This document shows positions 34,930 to 43,813 of a stretch of DNA of 57,902 nt, one piece after another. Each line of letters opens with the position of its first letter. Position 1 is the first letter of the stretch. The notes below the pieces were generated by a model, which saw nothing but the letters and a program-made list of their open reading frames with translations, made no database searches and was not told where the DNA came from. The stretch covers positions 1 through 57,902 of the forward strand of contig NZ_WFLK01000020.1 of assembly GCF_009208565.1 (NCBI RefSeq), read 5' to 3'. Source of the stretch: Janthinobacterium aquaticum (GTDB lineage: Bacteria; Pseudomonadota; Gammaproteobacteria; Burkholderiales; Burkholderiaceae_D). The position numbers and the translations under genes were made by a program.

Positions 34930-36783
34930 ATGTTTTCTTATTTTTTCCGCCACCGCATGCAGCAAAATCGTCAACTGTTCCGCCGCCTTATCAGTCAGTT
35001 TCTCCGCCATGGCGGTATCATGGTGGGCACTTTGCTGGCCGTGGGCGTGGCGTCGGCCACCGATGTGTTGCTGATACGCCAGCTGCAAAGCGTGGTGGAC
35101 GCCATGCGCGCCGGCGCCAGCGACCAGATGGTGCCGACCGCCGGCTTCATGGGCATGCTGCAGGGCTGGGTCGACCGCTTTTTGCCGGCGCAGGCCGGGC
35201 AGGTCGACCTGTGGGTGATTCCGGCCACCATCCTGGCGCTGGCCGTGCTGCGCATGGTGTCGAGCTTTTCCGGTGATTACGGCGCGGTCTGGCTGTCGAC
35301 GCGCGTGCAGGCCGATTTGCGCGAACAGATGTTTGCCACCATTATGCGCCTGCCCAGCCGCTTTTTCGACACCACCACTACCAGCCTGACGCAGTCGCGC
35401 GTGGCCTTTGACGCCAGCCAGGTGTCGCAGGCGGGCCTGAACGTGCTCAATGTGTTCGTGCGCGATTCGGTGGCCACCATCGGTTACCTGGTGCTGCTGT
35501 TCAGCATCGACGTCAAGCTGGCGCTGTTCTGCATGGCCACCATGCCGATTATCGCCATTATCGTCACGCTGGCCGGACGGCGCATGCGCCACCTGAGCAA
35601 GAGTTCGCAGCAGGCCGTTGGCGAACTGACTTCGGTACTCGATGAAAGCATCGCCGGCCAGCGCGTGGTGAAAATTTTCGGCGGCCAGGACTATGAACAT
35701 GCGCGCTTTGTCGACGTGGTCAAGCGCAACCGTCAGCTGGCCGTCAAGCATGCGGCCACCTCGGCCATGAACTCGGGCATTATCATGATGCTGGTTGGCG
35801 TGACGCTGTCATCGGTGATTTACTTTGCCTTGCTGCGTGCGCAAAGCGGCGCCATTACCCCGGGCGCGTTTGTGGCCTTTATGGGCGCGCTGATGGCGAT
35901 GCAGTCGCCGATCAAGAACCTGACCAAGATCAACGAGCCGCTGCAGCGCGGCCTGGCGGCGGCCGAGTCGGTATTCAGTCTGATCGATACGCCGGTCGAG
36001 CCCGATCCGGGCGCGGCTGTTCCGGCCAAGGTGGCCGGCAACCTGACCTTGCAGAACGTGCAGTTCCGCTACAACACGGAAGACCCTGATGCGCCGGTCG
36101 CGCTGAACAATATCTCGCTCAGTATTGCTGCTGGTGAAACCGTGGCGCTGGTGGGCGGCTCGGGCGGCGGCAAGACCACGTTGCTGGGCCTGCTGCCACG
36201 CTTTTATGATGTGACTGGCGGCCAGATTTTGCTCGACGGCGTCGATGTACGCGACTACCAGCTGCTGGCGCTGCGCCGCCAGTTTGCGCTGGTCAGCCAG
36301 GACGTGATTCTGTTTAACGATACGGTGGCGGCCAATATCGCCTATGGCGACCCGCAACCGGACCAGGCGCGCATCGAGGCGGCCGCACGCGCCGCCTACG
36401 CGCATGATTTCATTATGCAGATGCCGCAAGGCTACGCCACCCCGGCCGGCCAGAACGGTTCGCGCTTTTCCGGCGGCCAGCGCCAGCGCCTGGCCATTGC
36501 GCGCGCGCTGTATAAAGATGCACCGATTTTGCTGCTTGATGAAGCGACCAGCGCGCTCGATACCGAGTCCGAGCGCCAGGTGCAGGCCGCGCTGGAAGTA
36601 CTGATGCGTAACCGCACCACCATCGTTATTGCGCACCGCCTGTCGACCATTGAAAGCGCCGACCGCATCGTGGTGATGCATGGCGGCCAGCTGGTTGAAG
36701 CGGGCAGCCATGCCGCCCTGCTGCAGCAGGGCGGCGCCTATGCGCGGCTGCATGAAAGCCAGACCACGCGCCAGCCCCTATGA
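34930..36783 (+). CDS. msbA: Lipid A export ABC transporter MsbA-like (permease-ATPase)
   Basis: A 617-residue half-transporter. Six membrane segments span about residues 25-330, followed by the nucleotide-binding domain with Walker A GGSGGGKTT, Q-loop, signature FSGGQRQRLAIARAL, Walker B ILLLDEATSALD and the switch His in AHRLS. MsbA flips lipid A core across the inner membrane. I use the ATG at 34930; the frame is open from 34804 and an ATG at 34957 is also possible. The stop overlaps the next gene (ATGA). Other lipid or peptide exporters of the same family cannot be excluded. Confidence 0.85.
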   Translation: MFSYFFRHRMQQNRQLFRRLISQFLRHGGIMVGTLLAVGVASATDVLLIRQLQSVVDAMRAGASDQMVPTAGFMGMLQGWVDRFLPAQAGQVDLWVIPATILALAVLRMVSSFSGDYGAVWLSTRVQADLREQMFATIMRLPSRFFDTTTTSLTQSRVAFDASQVSQAGLNVLNVFVRDSVATIGYLVLLFSIDVKLALFCMATMPIIAIIVTLAGRRMRHLSKSSQQAVGELTSVLDESIAGQRVVKIFGGQDYEHARFVDVVKRNRQLAVKHAATSAMNSGIIMMLVGVTLSSVIYFALLRAQSGAITPGAFVAFMGALMAMQSPIKNLTKINEPLQRGLAAAESVFSLIDTPVEPDPGAAVPAKVAGNLTLQNVQFRYNTEDPDAPVALNNISLSIAAGETVALVGGSGGGKTTLLGLLPRFYDVTGGQILLDGVDVRDYQLLALRRQFALVSQDVILFNDTVAANIAYGDPQPDQARIEAAARAAYAHDFIMQMPQGYATPAGQNGSRFSGGQRQRLAIARALYKDAPILLLDEATSALDTESERQVQAALEVLMRNRTTIVIAHRLSTIESADRIVVMHGGQLVEAGSHAALLQQGGAYARLHESQTTRQPL

Positions 36784-37871
36784 AGCAAGCAGTTGTACGC
36801 CCGCTGCTGGCGCTGTTGCTGGCCATGCCGCTGCATGGCTCGGCGCAAATGAAAGAGCTGCCTATGTATCTGAACGAAGACTATGTTGCCAGCGACGCTG
36901 GCAACGCCAGCTATGCGCTGCGCACCCCGCCGGTGCGCGACGACAAGCTGGGCGCCTGGCATGTGCTGCTGGAGTTTGCCGACCAGCCTGGCCGGGTGGC
37001 GATGGAAAGCTGGACTACCGACCTCGATCTGTCGCAGGCGAAGTTCGTGCATCTGCGCCGCTGGTATTTTGAAAATGGCCAGCTGGCGCGCGAAGTGCAG
37101 CTCGATCGTGATGGTCAACAGCGCCCTGGCAACGCCAGCGTCTCGTATTACCCGAACGGGCAACTCAAGCAGCGCGTGACGCCGGAAGGCCAGGGCAACA
37201 GCGTGCACGAGAGTTGGCACGAGAACGGCCAACTGATGAACCGGCTGCGTTACCACGGCGAGCAGATGGCCGATGGCGAAGTGATCGCGTACGGCCCTAC
37301 TGGCAAGGTCAGCAGCCGCTCGCATCTGCGCGGCGGCAAGCTCCATGGTCTGTGGGAAGTGTTTCACCAGGACGGTTCGCTGTACCAGCGCGCCCACTAT
37401 GTCGATGACCGGATGGACGGCGAGTTTGTGTCTTACGCGCCTGATGGCAGCTTGCGCGCCCGGACGATCTGGCGCAAAGGCGAACCCGACGGCTGGTCGT
37501 TCGAGAGCCATGACAATGGCGTAGTGGCGCAAAAGGTGCTGTTCCAGAACGGCGCCATGCTGAGCGTGCAGAAATGGGGCCGCAATGGCCAGCCTGGCGT
37601 GGCCTGGCAGCGTGACGCGCAGGGCCGCGAGCAGGGCGATGTGATCGAATGGTATGAAAACGGCCAGCGCGCCAGCGTGATTGCCTATCTCGATGGCCAG
37701 CGCCATGGCTTGACGCAAACCTGGTACAAGGATGGCCAGCTGCAGCAGGTGGTGCCTTACCAGCATGGCATCAAGCATGGCGTCGAGCGCGCCTGGGGGC
37801 CGGACGGCAGGCAGACCATGGAACAGCAGTGGCGCAACGGCGAGCCGGTGGGCAACGCTACGGGCGCGTGA
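36780..37871 (+). CDS. MORN-like repeat (YwqK family) exported protein
   Basis: A 363-residue protein with a signal peptide (MKQAVVRPLLALLLAMPLHG, then SAQ). The rest is repeated short beta units of the MORN_2/YwqK type, e.g. WYFENGQLAREVQ, YYPNGQLKQRV, SWHENGQLMNRLR, WYENGQRASV and WYKDGQLQQVV. Database labels for this family mention an antitoxin, but nothing here supports a toxin-antitoxin role. It is translationally coupled to msbA (ATGA overlap), so it may have an envelope role. Confidence 0.85.
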   Translation: MKQAVVRPLLALLLAMPLHGSAQMKELPMYLNEDYVASDAGNASYALRTPPVRDDKLGAWHVLLEFADQPGRVAMESWTTDLDLSQAKFVHLRRWYFENGQLAREVQLDRDGQQRPGNASVSYYPNGQLKQRVTPEGQGNSVHESWHENGQLMNRLRYHGEQMADGEVIAYGPTGKVSSRSHLRGGKLHGLWEVFHQDGSLYQRAHYVDDRMDGEFVSYAPDGSLRARTIWRKGEPDGWSFESHDNGVVAQKVLFQNGAMLSVQKWGRNGQPGVAWQRDAQGREQGDVIEWYENGQRASVIAYLDGQRHGLTQTWYKDGQLQQVVPYQHGIKHGVERAWGPDGRQTMEQQWRNGEPVGNATGA

Positions 37872-37887
37872 CGTTTTACAGGAGACG

Positions 37888-38391
37888 ATGGTGGCACAGG
37901 ATGTGATGACCGATGAACAGGATCTGGCCAGGGCGCAAAGCCTGGCCCTGCAAAACATGCGCGTGGTAATGCGTGCTGCGCAGCGCCATTCGACGCAGAT
38001 TGAAAAGCAGTGCGGCGTGTCTGGCGCGCAATTGTGGGTGATGCAGGAGCTGTTCGAGCAGCCTGGCCTGCGCCTGGGGGCGCTGGCTGGCAAGATGTCG
38101 ATCCACCAGACCACGGCCAGCAACCTGGTCGATGCGCTGGTGAAGAAATCCTATGTGAACAAGGCACGCGACCAGCCCGACCAGCGCGTGGTGACGCTGA
38201 CCCTGACCGAAGCAGGCCAGGCGGTGCTGGCGCTGGCGCCGCAGCCGGCGCGCGGCCTGCTGCCCAGCGCGCTGTCGCGCCTGGACGGCGACAGCATCGC
38301 CCAGCTCAATGCCGGCCTGGCTGCCTTGCTGGCCGTGGTGGCGCCAGGCGACACGCAGGCGGGACTGCAGCCGTTCGGCTTTACGATGTAG
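37888..38391 (+). CDS. MarR-family transcriptional regulator
   Basis: A 167-residue winged-helix regulator: GAQLWVMQELFEQPGLRLGA, the recognition helix area KMSIHQTTASNLVDALVKKSY and the wing DQRVVTLTLTEAG. The ATG at 37888 has GGAG 4 bp upstream. It follows the MORN-like gene by 16 bp and its 3' end overlaps the convergent ClC gene by 11 bp. The target is unknown. Confidence 0.92.
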   Translation: MVAQDVMTDEQDLARAQSLALQNMRVVMRAAQRHSTQIEKQCGVSGAQLWVMQELFEQPGLRLGALAGKMSIHQTTASNLVDALVKKSYVNKARDQPDQRVVTLTLTEAGQAVLALAPQPARGLLPSALSRLDGDSIAQLNAGLAALLAVVAPGDTQAGLQPFGFTM

Positions 38392-39724
38392 TTGCCAAGG
38401 TAGCGGTAGCTGGCAGGCGCTTTAACTGCAGCTGCGCCAGCGCCGAATACAGCGGCTCGCTCAAGACCCGCGAGACGGTACTGGCAACTACCGCGCAGGC
38501 CATCAGGCTCAAAACCATGCCGTGGCCGTCGACCATTTCCATCACAATAATAAACGCCGTCAGCGGCGCCTGGGTGGCGGCGGCCAGGAAGCCGACCATG
38601 CCCAGTGCGATCAGCGCCGGCGCATGCGGGTAGTGCAGCAGCAGCGCTATGTCGTGGCCGATGCCGGCGCCGATCGCCAGCGACGGCGCAAAGATGCCGG
38701 CCGGTGCACCCGACCAGACCGTCAGCCAGGTGGCCACGTATTTGAAGCCGACAAAGGCGGCTGGCACATCGGCCGAGCCTTCAAGCATGGCGCGCGTGGC
38801 CACCGTGCCGCTGCCGAAGGTGGCGCCGTGGCTGGCAATACCGATGGCGGCTACCAGCAAACCGCAGACGGCGGCAAACAGCACCGGCCGGCCATGGCGC
38901 CACGCCGACAGTTTTCCCAGCGGATTGCCGCGCGCCGAGGCCAGCAGCAAGCGTGCAAACAGGCCGCCAGCCACGCCGGCCACCAGCGTCACCAGCAGGC
39001 CGGGCAGGGCCAGTGGCAGGCCGATGGGGCCGGGGTGGATCACGCCGAAGTGGGTAGCGTTGCCGTGGATCGACACGGCCATCATGCCGGCCAGCACGAT
39101 GCCGGCCACGATCAGGCCGCTGTTGCGCTGTTCGGGCGAACGCGACAGTTCTTCGATGGCAAACATCACGCCAGCCAGCGGCGTATTGAAGGCCGCTGCA
39201 ATCCCGGCGGCGCCACCGGCCACCAGCAACGAGTGGGCGCTGACCGTGCTGCGGCGCGGCAGCCAGCGGCGCGCAAACAGCATCACGCCGGCGGCAATCT
39301 GCACCGACGGGCCTTCGCGTCCCAGCGACAGTCCACCCAGCATGCCGCCAGCCGTCAGGCCTATCTTGGCAATGCTGAGTTTGAGGGAAACAAACAGCGA
39401 GCGCTGCGCTGGCGCCACTGCCGGGTCCAGCGTGGCCATCACTTGCGGAATACCGGAGCCGGCTGCACCGACGGCGTAGCGGCGCGTCAGCCAGACAATC
39501 AGGGCGGCGCAGGCCGGCGTCCACAGCAGCGGCAGCCACCAGGCTTTGCCGTTGAGGTGCAGGAACAGGTCGAGCGCAGTCTCGGCCAGCCAGGTGAACC
39601 CAACCACCACCAGTCCGGCCACGGCGGCCATGCCGACCACCACTGCACGCGTCCACCACAGATGTGGGTCGGCAAACTCCTGCCGGAAGGCGGAGGCGAT
39701 ATGGTGCTCGTGATGGTGGTTCAT
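38381..39724 (-). CDS. ClC-type chloride channel/antiporter
   Basis: A 447-residue polytopic membrane protein with the three ClC ion-pathway motifs: GSGIPQVMATLD, GREGPSVQIAAG (containing the gating Glu) and GAPAGIFAPSLAIGAGIG. The gating Glu suggests a proton-coupled antiporter rather than a channel. There are no C-terminal CBS domains. The N-terminus is His-rich (MNHHHEHHIA). It ends in an 11-bp overlap with the MarR gene. Confidence 0.93.
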   Translation of the reverse strand: MNHHHEHHIASAFRQEFADPHLWWTRAVVVGMAAVAGLVVVGFTWLAETALDLFLHLNGKAWWLPLLWTPACAALIVWLTRRYAVGAAGSGIPQVMATLDPAVAPAQRSLFVSLKLSIAKIGLTAGGMLGGLSLGREGPSVQIAAGVMLFARRWLPRRSTVSAHSLLVAGGAAGIAAAFNTPLAGVMFAIEELSRSPEQRNSGLIVAGIVLAGMMAVSIHGNATHFGVIHPGPIGLPLALPGLLVTLVAGVAGGLFARLLLASARGNPLGKLSAWRHGRPVLFAAVCGLLVAAIGIASHGATFGSGTVATRAMLEGSADVPAAFVGFKYVATWLTVWSGAPAGIFAPSLAIGAGIGHDIALLLHYPHAPALIALGMVGFLAAATQAPLTAFIIVMEMVDGHGMVLSLMACAVVASTVSRVLSEPLYSALAQLQLKRLPATATLATTS

Positions 39725-39846
39725 TGCGGCAAATCCTGGAGAGGGCGCATGGCGTCGGGAAGATAGCCATTATATTGGATAAGTGCACAACATATTTGCG
39801 CAAATGTATCCAATGGTTACATGGCTAACTTATAAACAACAGTCGC

Positions 39847-40200
39847 TTATGCTGCTTTGTGCCCCAGGGCAATCACCGCAGCGCCCGCCAGCGCCAGGCC
39901 GACGCCGGCCATGTCGGTCCAGGCCAGCGTCACGCCGTCGACCAGCCACAGCCAGCCCAGCGCGGTAGCGATATAGATGGCGCCATAGGTGGCGTAGACG
40001 CGCCCGCTGGCGGCCGGATGCAAGGTCAGCAGCCAGACAAATACCAGCAGGCTGAGCGCGGCGGGCAGCAGCAGCCAGGCGCTGCCCTTGTTGCTCAGCC
40101 AAAGCATCGGCAGGTAGCAGCCCAGCAACTCAGCCACGGCCGTGACGGCAAACAGGCCGAAAGCGCGGGCCAGCTGTGCCCATTCAATGGTGGTTTGCAT
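39847..40200 (-). CDS. YnfA family small membrane protein
   Basis: A 117-residue protein with four membrane segments and YnfA/UPF0060 signatures: [33 protein letters not shown] and [15 protein letters not shown]. The family is related to small multidrug resistance transporters. The start at 40200 ([14 protein letters not shown]) is chosen; longer frames to 40473 are antisense to the next gene. Confidence 0.9.
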   Translation of the reverse strand: MQTTIEWAQLARAFGLFAVTAVAELLGCYLPMLWLSNKGSAWLLLPAALSLLVFVWLLTLHPAASGRVYATYGAIYIATALGWLWLVDGVTLAWTDMAGVGLALAGAAVIALGHKAA

Positions 40201-40296
40201 GCAGGAGTCCGTTGATATCGTGCCGGCATTGTAGCGCGGGGCTGCGCATACGTGGTCGCTGCTGGTAGCATGGTCGCAGACAACAAGGAGACCGCC

Positions 40297-41565
40297 ATGC
40301 ACGCCGATACGCCGCCACGCGATTTGCTGACAGCCATGTTTGACGCTGCCATCGAAGCAGCCCAACCTAGCCATTGCATTCCACCCCATTTGCCGCCGGC
40401 GCCGCGCGGGCGCCTGATCGTCATTGGCGCTGGCAAGGCTTCGGCTGCCATGGCGCAGGCGCTTGAGCAGCACTGGCCGGGGCCGCTGTCAGGGCTGGTG
40501 GTCACGCGCTATGGCTATGCGGTGCCGTGCCAGCGCATCGAGATTGTCGAAGCTGCCCATCCCGTGCCGGATCAGGCGGGCATGGACGCCGCGCAGCGCA
40601 TGCTGGCGCTGCTTGAAGGCTTGCGTGCCGATGACACCGTACTGTGCCTGATTTCGGGCGGCGGCTCGGCGTTGCTGGCGCTGCCCTTGCCGGGCGTCAC
40701 GCTGGCCGACAAGCAGGCACTGAACCGCGCGTTGCTGGCATCGGGCGCCACCATCGGCGAAATGAATTGCGTGCGCCGCCATTTGTCGGCGGTCAAAGGG
40801 GGAAGGCTGGCGGCGGCCTGCCATCCGGCGCAGGTGGTGACGCTGGCCATCTCGGATGTGCCGGGCGACAAGCTTGGCGATATTGCGTCCGGTCCCACCG
40901 TGGCCGACGCCACCACCTGCGACGATGCGTTGGCCATCGTGCGCCGCTATGGCATCACCCTGCCGGCCAGTCTGCGCGAGGTGCTTGAAAGCGGGCGCGG
41001 CGAATCGGTCAAGCCGGGCGACCCACGCCTGGCGCGTGCGCAAACGACGCTGATTGCCACGCCGCAAATGGCGCTGGAGGCGGCCGCAGCCGTGGCGCGC
41101 GCAGCCGGCGTGACGCCGTATATCCTCGGTGACAGTATCGAGGGCGAAGCGCGCGAGGTGGGCAAGGTAATGGCCGGCATGGCCTTGCAGGCAGCGCGGC
41201 GCGGCCAGCCGTTTGCCGCGCCGTGCGTGTTGCTGTCGGGCGGTGAAACCACCGTCACCGTGCGCGGCAGCGGGCGCGGCGGGCGCAATGTGGAGTTTTT
41301 GCTGTCGCTGGGCATCGCGCTCGATGGCGAAGCGGGCGTGCATGCGCTGGCCGGCGACACCGACGGCGTGGACGGCCAGGAAGACATCGCCGGCGCCACG
41401 CTGTCGCCCGACACCCTGCAGCGCGCCTGGTCGCTGGGCCTGCGCCCGCGCGACAGCCTCGACAACAACGACGGCCACGGTTTTTTCCAGGCGCTCGGCG
41501 ACAGCGTGGTGACGGGGCCGACGTTGACCAATGTCAATGATTTCAGGGCGGTGCTGGTGCTTTGA
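40297..41565 (+). CDS. Glycerate 2-kinase (MOFRL/GckA-TtuD type)
   Basis: A 422-residue kinase that phosphorylates glycerate to 2-phosphoglycerate in the cytoplasm. Signatures are [15 protein letters not shown] at the N-terminus, [43 protein letters not shown] and the C-terminal MOFRL domain ([30 protein letters not shown]). AAGGAG lies 6 bp before the ATG at 40297. It stands alone with a palindromic repeat behind it. Confidence 0.92.
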   Translation: MHADTPPRDLLTAMFDAAIEAAQPSHCIPPHLPPAPRGRLIVIGAGKASAAMAQALEQHWPGPLSGLVVTRYGYAVPCQRIEIVEAAHPVPDQAGMDAAQRMLALLEGLRADDTVLCLISGGGSALLALPLPGVTLADKQALNRALLASGATIGEMNCVRRHLSAVKGGRLAAACHPAQVVTLAISDVPGDKLGDIASGPTVADATTCDDALAIVRRYGITLPASLREVLESGRGESVKPGDPRLARAQTTLIATPQMALEAAAAVARAAGVTPYILGDSIEGEAREVGKVMAGMALQAARRGQPFAAPCVLLSGGETTVTVRGSGRGGRNVEFLLSLGIALDGEAGVHALAGDTDGVDGQEDIAGATLSPDTLQRAWSLGLRPRDSLDNNDGHGFFQALGDSVVTGPTLTNVNDFRAVLVL

Positions 41566-41578
41566 AAGACCCGGTGGC

Positions 41579-41690
41579 GTAGGTCGGATTAGGCCCTCCG
41601 GGCCGTAATCCGACAACACCGCTGACGCCAACAATGTTGTCGGATTACGGCCCCACGGGCCTGCGCGGCGCGGCCTAATCCGACCTACGC
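41579..41690. repeat. Palindromic repeat copy C
   Basis: Arms GTAGGTCGGATTAGG and CCTAATCCGACCTACGC. The left hairpin stem is GGCCCTCCGGGCC; the right is extended and imperfect (GGCCCCACGGGCC with an extra GCGCGGCGCGG). The linker is identical in type to copy A. It lies between the 3' ends of two convergent genes and ends 1 bp from the stop of the oxidoreductase. Confidence 0.9.
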
Positions 41691-41691
41691 C

Positions 41692-42705
41692 TTAAAATCC
41701 TTGCAGCACAATCTTGCCCTTGGCGCTATTGCTTTCCAGTAGCGCGTGGGCGCGCTTGAGGTTGGTGGCGTCGATCTTGCCGAAGCGCTCGGCCACCGTG
41801 GTTTTGATGATGCCGGCGTCGACCAGGCGGGCCAGTTCATCGAGCAGTTCGTGCTGCTTGATCATGTCCGGCGTCTGGAACAGCGAGCGGGTAAACATCA
41901 GTTCCCAGTGCAGCGAGACGCTCTTGCCCTTGAGTTTGCGCACATCGATCTGCTCGGGATCGTCGATCAGCGCGAACTTGCCTTGCGGCGCGATCAGTTC
42001 GACGATCTGGTCGAAATGGCGGTCGGTCTGGTTCAGGCTGATTACATAGTCGACCGGCGGCAGGCCCAGGCGCTTGATCTCGCCGGCCAGCGGGGCGCTA
42101 TGGTCGATTACATGGTGCGCACCGAGTTCGCGCACCCAGTCGGCCGTTTCGGGGCGCGACGCGGTGCCGATAATGGTGAGACCGGTCAGCTGGCGCGCCA
42201 GCTGCACCAGGATCGAGCCGACGCCGCCGGCTGCGCCGATTACCAGCAGCGACTTGGCCGGCGCATCGTGGTTACGGCTGACCTGCAGGCGCTCGAACAA
42301 CAGCTCCCAGGCGGTAATGGCGGTCAGCGGCAAGGCGGCCGCCGGTGCAAAGTCGAGGCTGGCCGGCATATGGCCGACAATGCGCTCGTCGACCAGCTGG
42401 AACTCGCTGTTGCTGCCGGGGCGGTTGATGGCGCCGGCGTACCAGACCTTGTCGCCCACCTTGAACAGGGTCACATCGGGCCCGACGGCGGCCACTACGC
42501 CGGCTGCGTCCCAGCCCAGTACTTCGGGCAGGCCTTCTTTCGGCGCGCGGTTCTTGCGCACCTTGGTGTCGACCGGGTTGACGGAGATGGCCTTGACTTC
42601 AACGAGCAGGTCGCGCCCGCTGGCCACCGGCTTGGGCAGTTCGATATCGAGCAGGGCGTTGTCGTCGGTAATGGGCAGGCTGTGATGGTAGGCAATGGCT
42701 TTCAT
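41692..42705 (-). CDS. Zinc-type/quinone oxidoreductase-like MDR-family dehydrogenase
   Basis: A 337-residue medium-chain dehydrogenase/reductase. It has a GroES-like N-terminal half (VEVKAISVNPVDTKVRKN, VLGWDAAGVV) and a nucleotide-binding half with VIGAAGGVGSILVQLARQL. The structural-zinc Cys cluster is absent, so it is probably a zinc-independent quinone-reductase relative despite the usual subfamily name. AAGGAG lies 7 bp before the ATG. It is divergent from a LysR gene, the likely regulator. Confidence 0.9.
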   Translation of the reverse strand: MKAIAYHHSLPITDDNALLDIELPKPVASGRDLLVEVKAISVNPVDTKVRKNRAPKEGLPEVLGWDAAGVVAAVGPDVTLFKVGDKVWYAGAINRPGSNSEFQLVDERIVGHMPASLDFAPAAALPLTAITAWELLFERLQVSRNHDAPAKSLLVIGAAGGVGSILVQLARQLTGLTIIGTASRPETADWVRELGAHHVIDHSAPLAGEIKRLGLPPVDYVISLNQTDRHFDQIVELIAPQGKFALIDDPEQIDVRKLKGKSVSLHWELMFTRSLFQTPDMIKQHELLDELARLVDAGIIKTTVAERFGKIDATNLKRAHALLESNSAKGKIVLQGF

Positions 42706-42741
42706 GAAGGCTCCTTGGTTAGGCTGGGTGATAACGTATGA

Positions 42742-42754
42742 TGCAGCTTGTGCA
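42742..42754. promoter_or_regulatory. Possible LysR-type binding site
   Basis: TGCAGCTTGTGCA is a dyad with the T-N11-A form of LysR sites. It lies in the 101-bp divergent region between the oxidoreductase and the LysR gene. Short and common enough to arise by chance. Confidence 0.35.
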
Positions 42755-42806
42755 GCCCGATAAACAGCGGGCGCCTGGCGAAACACTTTCAAAGGAATCT
42801 TGAAAA

Positions 42807-43712
42807 TTGCTGCGACTCGATGATCTGCAGGTCTTTGTGCGCACGGCCGATCGCGGCAGCTTGTCGGCGGCGGCGCGCGAGCTGGGCATTTCACCGGCGC
42901 TGGCCAGTGCCGCCGTCAAGCGGCTCGAAGCAACATTGGGCTTGCGCCTGCTGGCGCGCACCACGCGCTCGCTGAACCTGACGGCCGAAGGTGCGCAATA
43001 TCTGGAACATGCGCGCGAGGCGCTGCGGTTGCTGCGCACCGGTCATGAAGCGTTGCTGGCTGGCAGGGACAGTTTCGGTGGAACCTTGAAAATTGCCATG
43101 CCATCGGATCTGGGCCGCAATCTGATGCTGGGCTGGCTCGACACCTTCCAGCAGCGCTACCCGAAGTTGCAATACCAGTTGAGCGTCAGCGACCGCCTGG
43201 CCGATATGGTGCGCCAGCAGGTCGATATTGCCATCCGCTATGGGCAGCAGGATGATTCCTCGCTGATCGCCATGCCGCTGGCGCCGGCCAATGACCGCGT
43301 GCTGGTGGCGTCGCCCGGCTACCTGGCGCAGCACGGCCCGCTGCGCTCGCTGGAAGATTTGCAGCAGCATAACTGCCTGTGCTTTGCGCTGGAAGACGGG
43401 CTGCATGACCGCTGGACGTTTTATCGTTTGCCGCAGCGCGAACAGGTCACGCTGCAGGTCAGCGGCAACCGCTGCGCCGACGATGCCGACCTGGTGCGGC
43501 GCTGGGCCGTGGCCGGCCTGGGCATCGCTTATAAATCCCGGCTCGACCTGTGGCCGGACCTGGCCGCCGGCCGCTTGCAGCCGCTGTTGCCGGAGGTGGC
43601 GGGCGAGGCTGCGCCGCTGCATCTGGTGTGCATGCACCGCGCCCAGGTCACGCCGCTGGTGCTGCAGCTGCGCGACTTTCTGCGCGAACAGTGTGCCGCC
43701 TTGTCCGTCTGA
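42807..43712 (+). CDS. LysR-family transcriptional regulator
   Basis: A 301-residue regulator: N-terminal winged helix (LQVFVRTADRGSLSAAAREL, SPALASAAVKRLEATLGLRL, FRTTR-like LLARTTRSLNLT) and a C-terminal periplasmic-binding-like effector domain. It starts at TTG with AAAGGA 10 bp upstream. Divergent from the MDR-family oxidoreductase, which it probably controls. Confidence 0.93.
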   Translation: MLRLDDLQVFVRTADRGSLSAAARELGISPALASAAVKRLEATLGLRLLARTTRSLNLTAEGAQYLEHAREALRLLRTGHEALLAGRDSFGGTLKIAMPSDLGRNLMLGWLDTFQQRYPKLQYQLSVSDRLADMVRQQVDIAIRYGQQDDSSLIAMPLAPANDRVLVASPGYLAQHGPLRSLEDLQQHNCLCFALEDGLHDRWTFYRLPQREQVTLQVSGNRCADDADLVRRWAVAGLGIAYKSRLDLWPDLAAGRLQPLLPEVAGEAAPLHLVCMHRAQVTPLVLQLRDFLREQCAALSV

Positions 43713-43813
43713 GTCGGCTGAGGTGGCGATACATTTGCTTGCAAATGGCAATGTTGTGCGCAGCAGCATGGGGGTAAGCTCGGCACTTCGGATGAACTTG
43801 CCTGAGGATCGCC

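Noticed and set aside
36780..37871. YwqK-type gene as an antitoxin
   Set aside because: It has a signal peptide and MORN-like repeats, and no toxin gene is adjacent; the name is a database carry-over.
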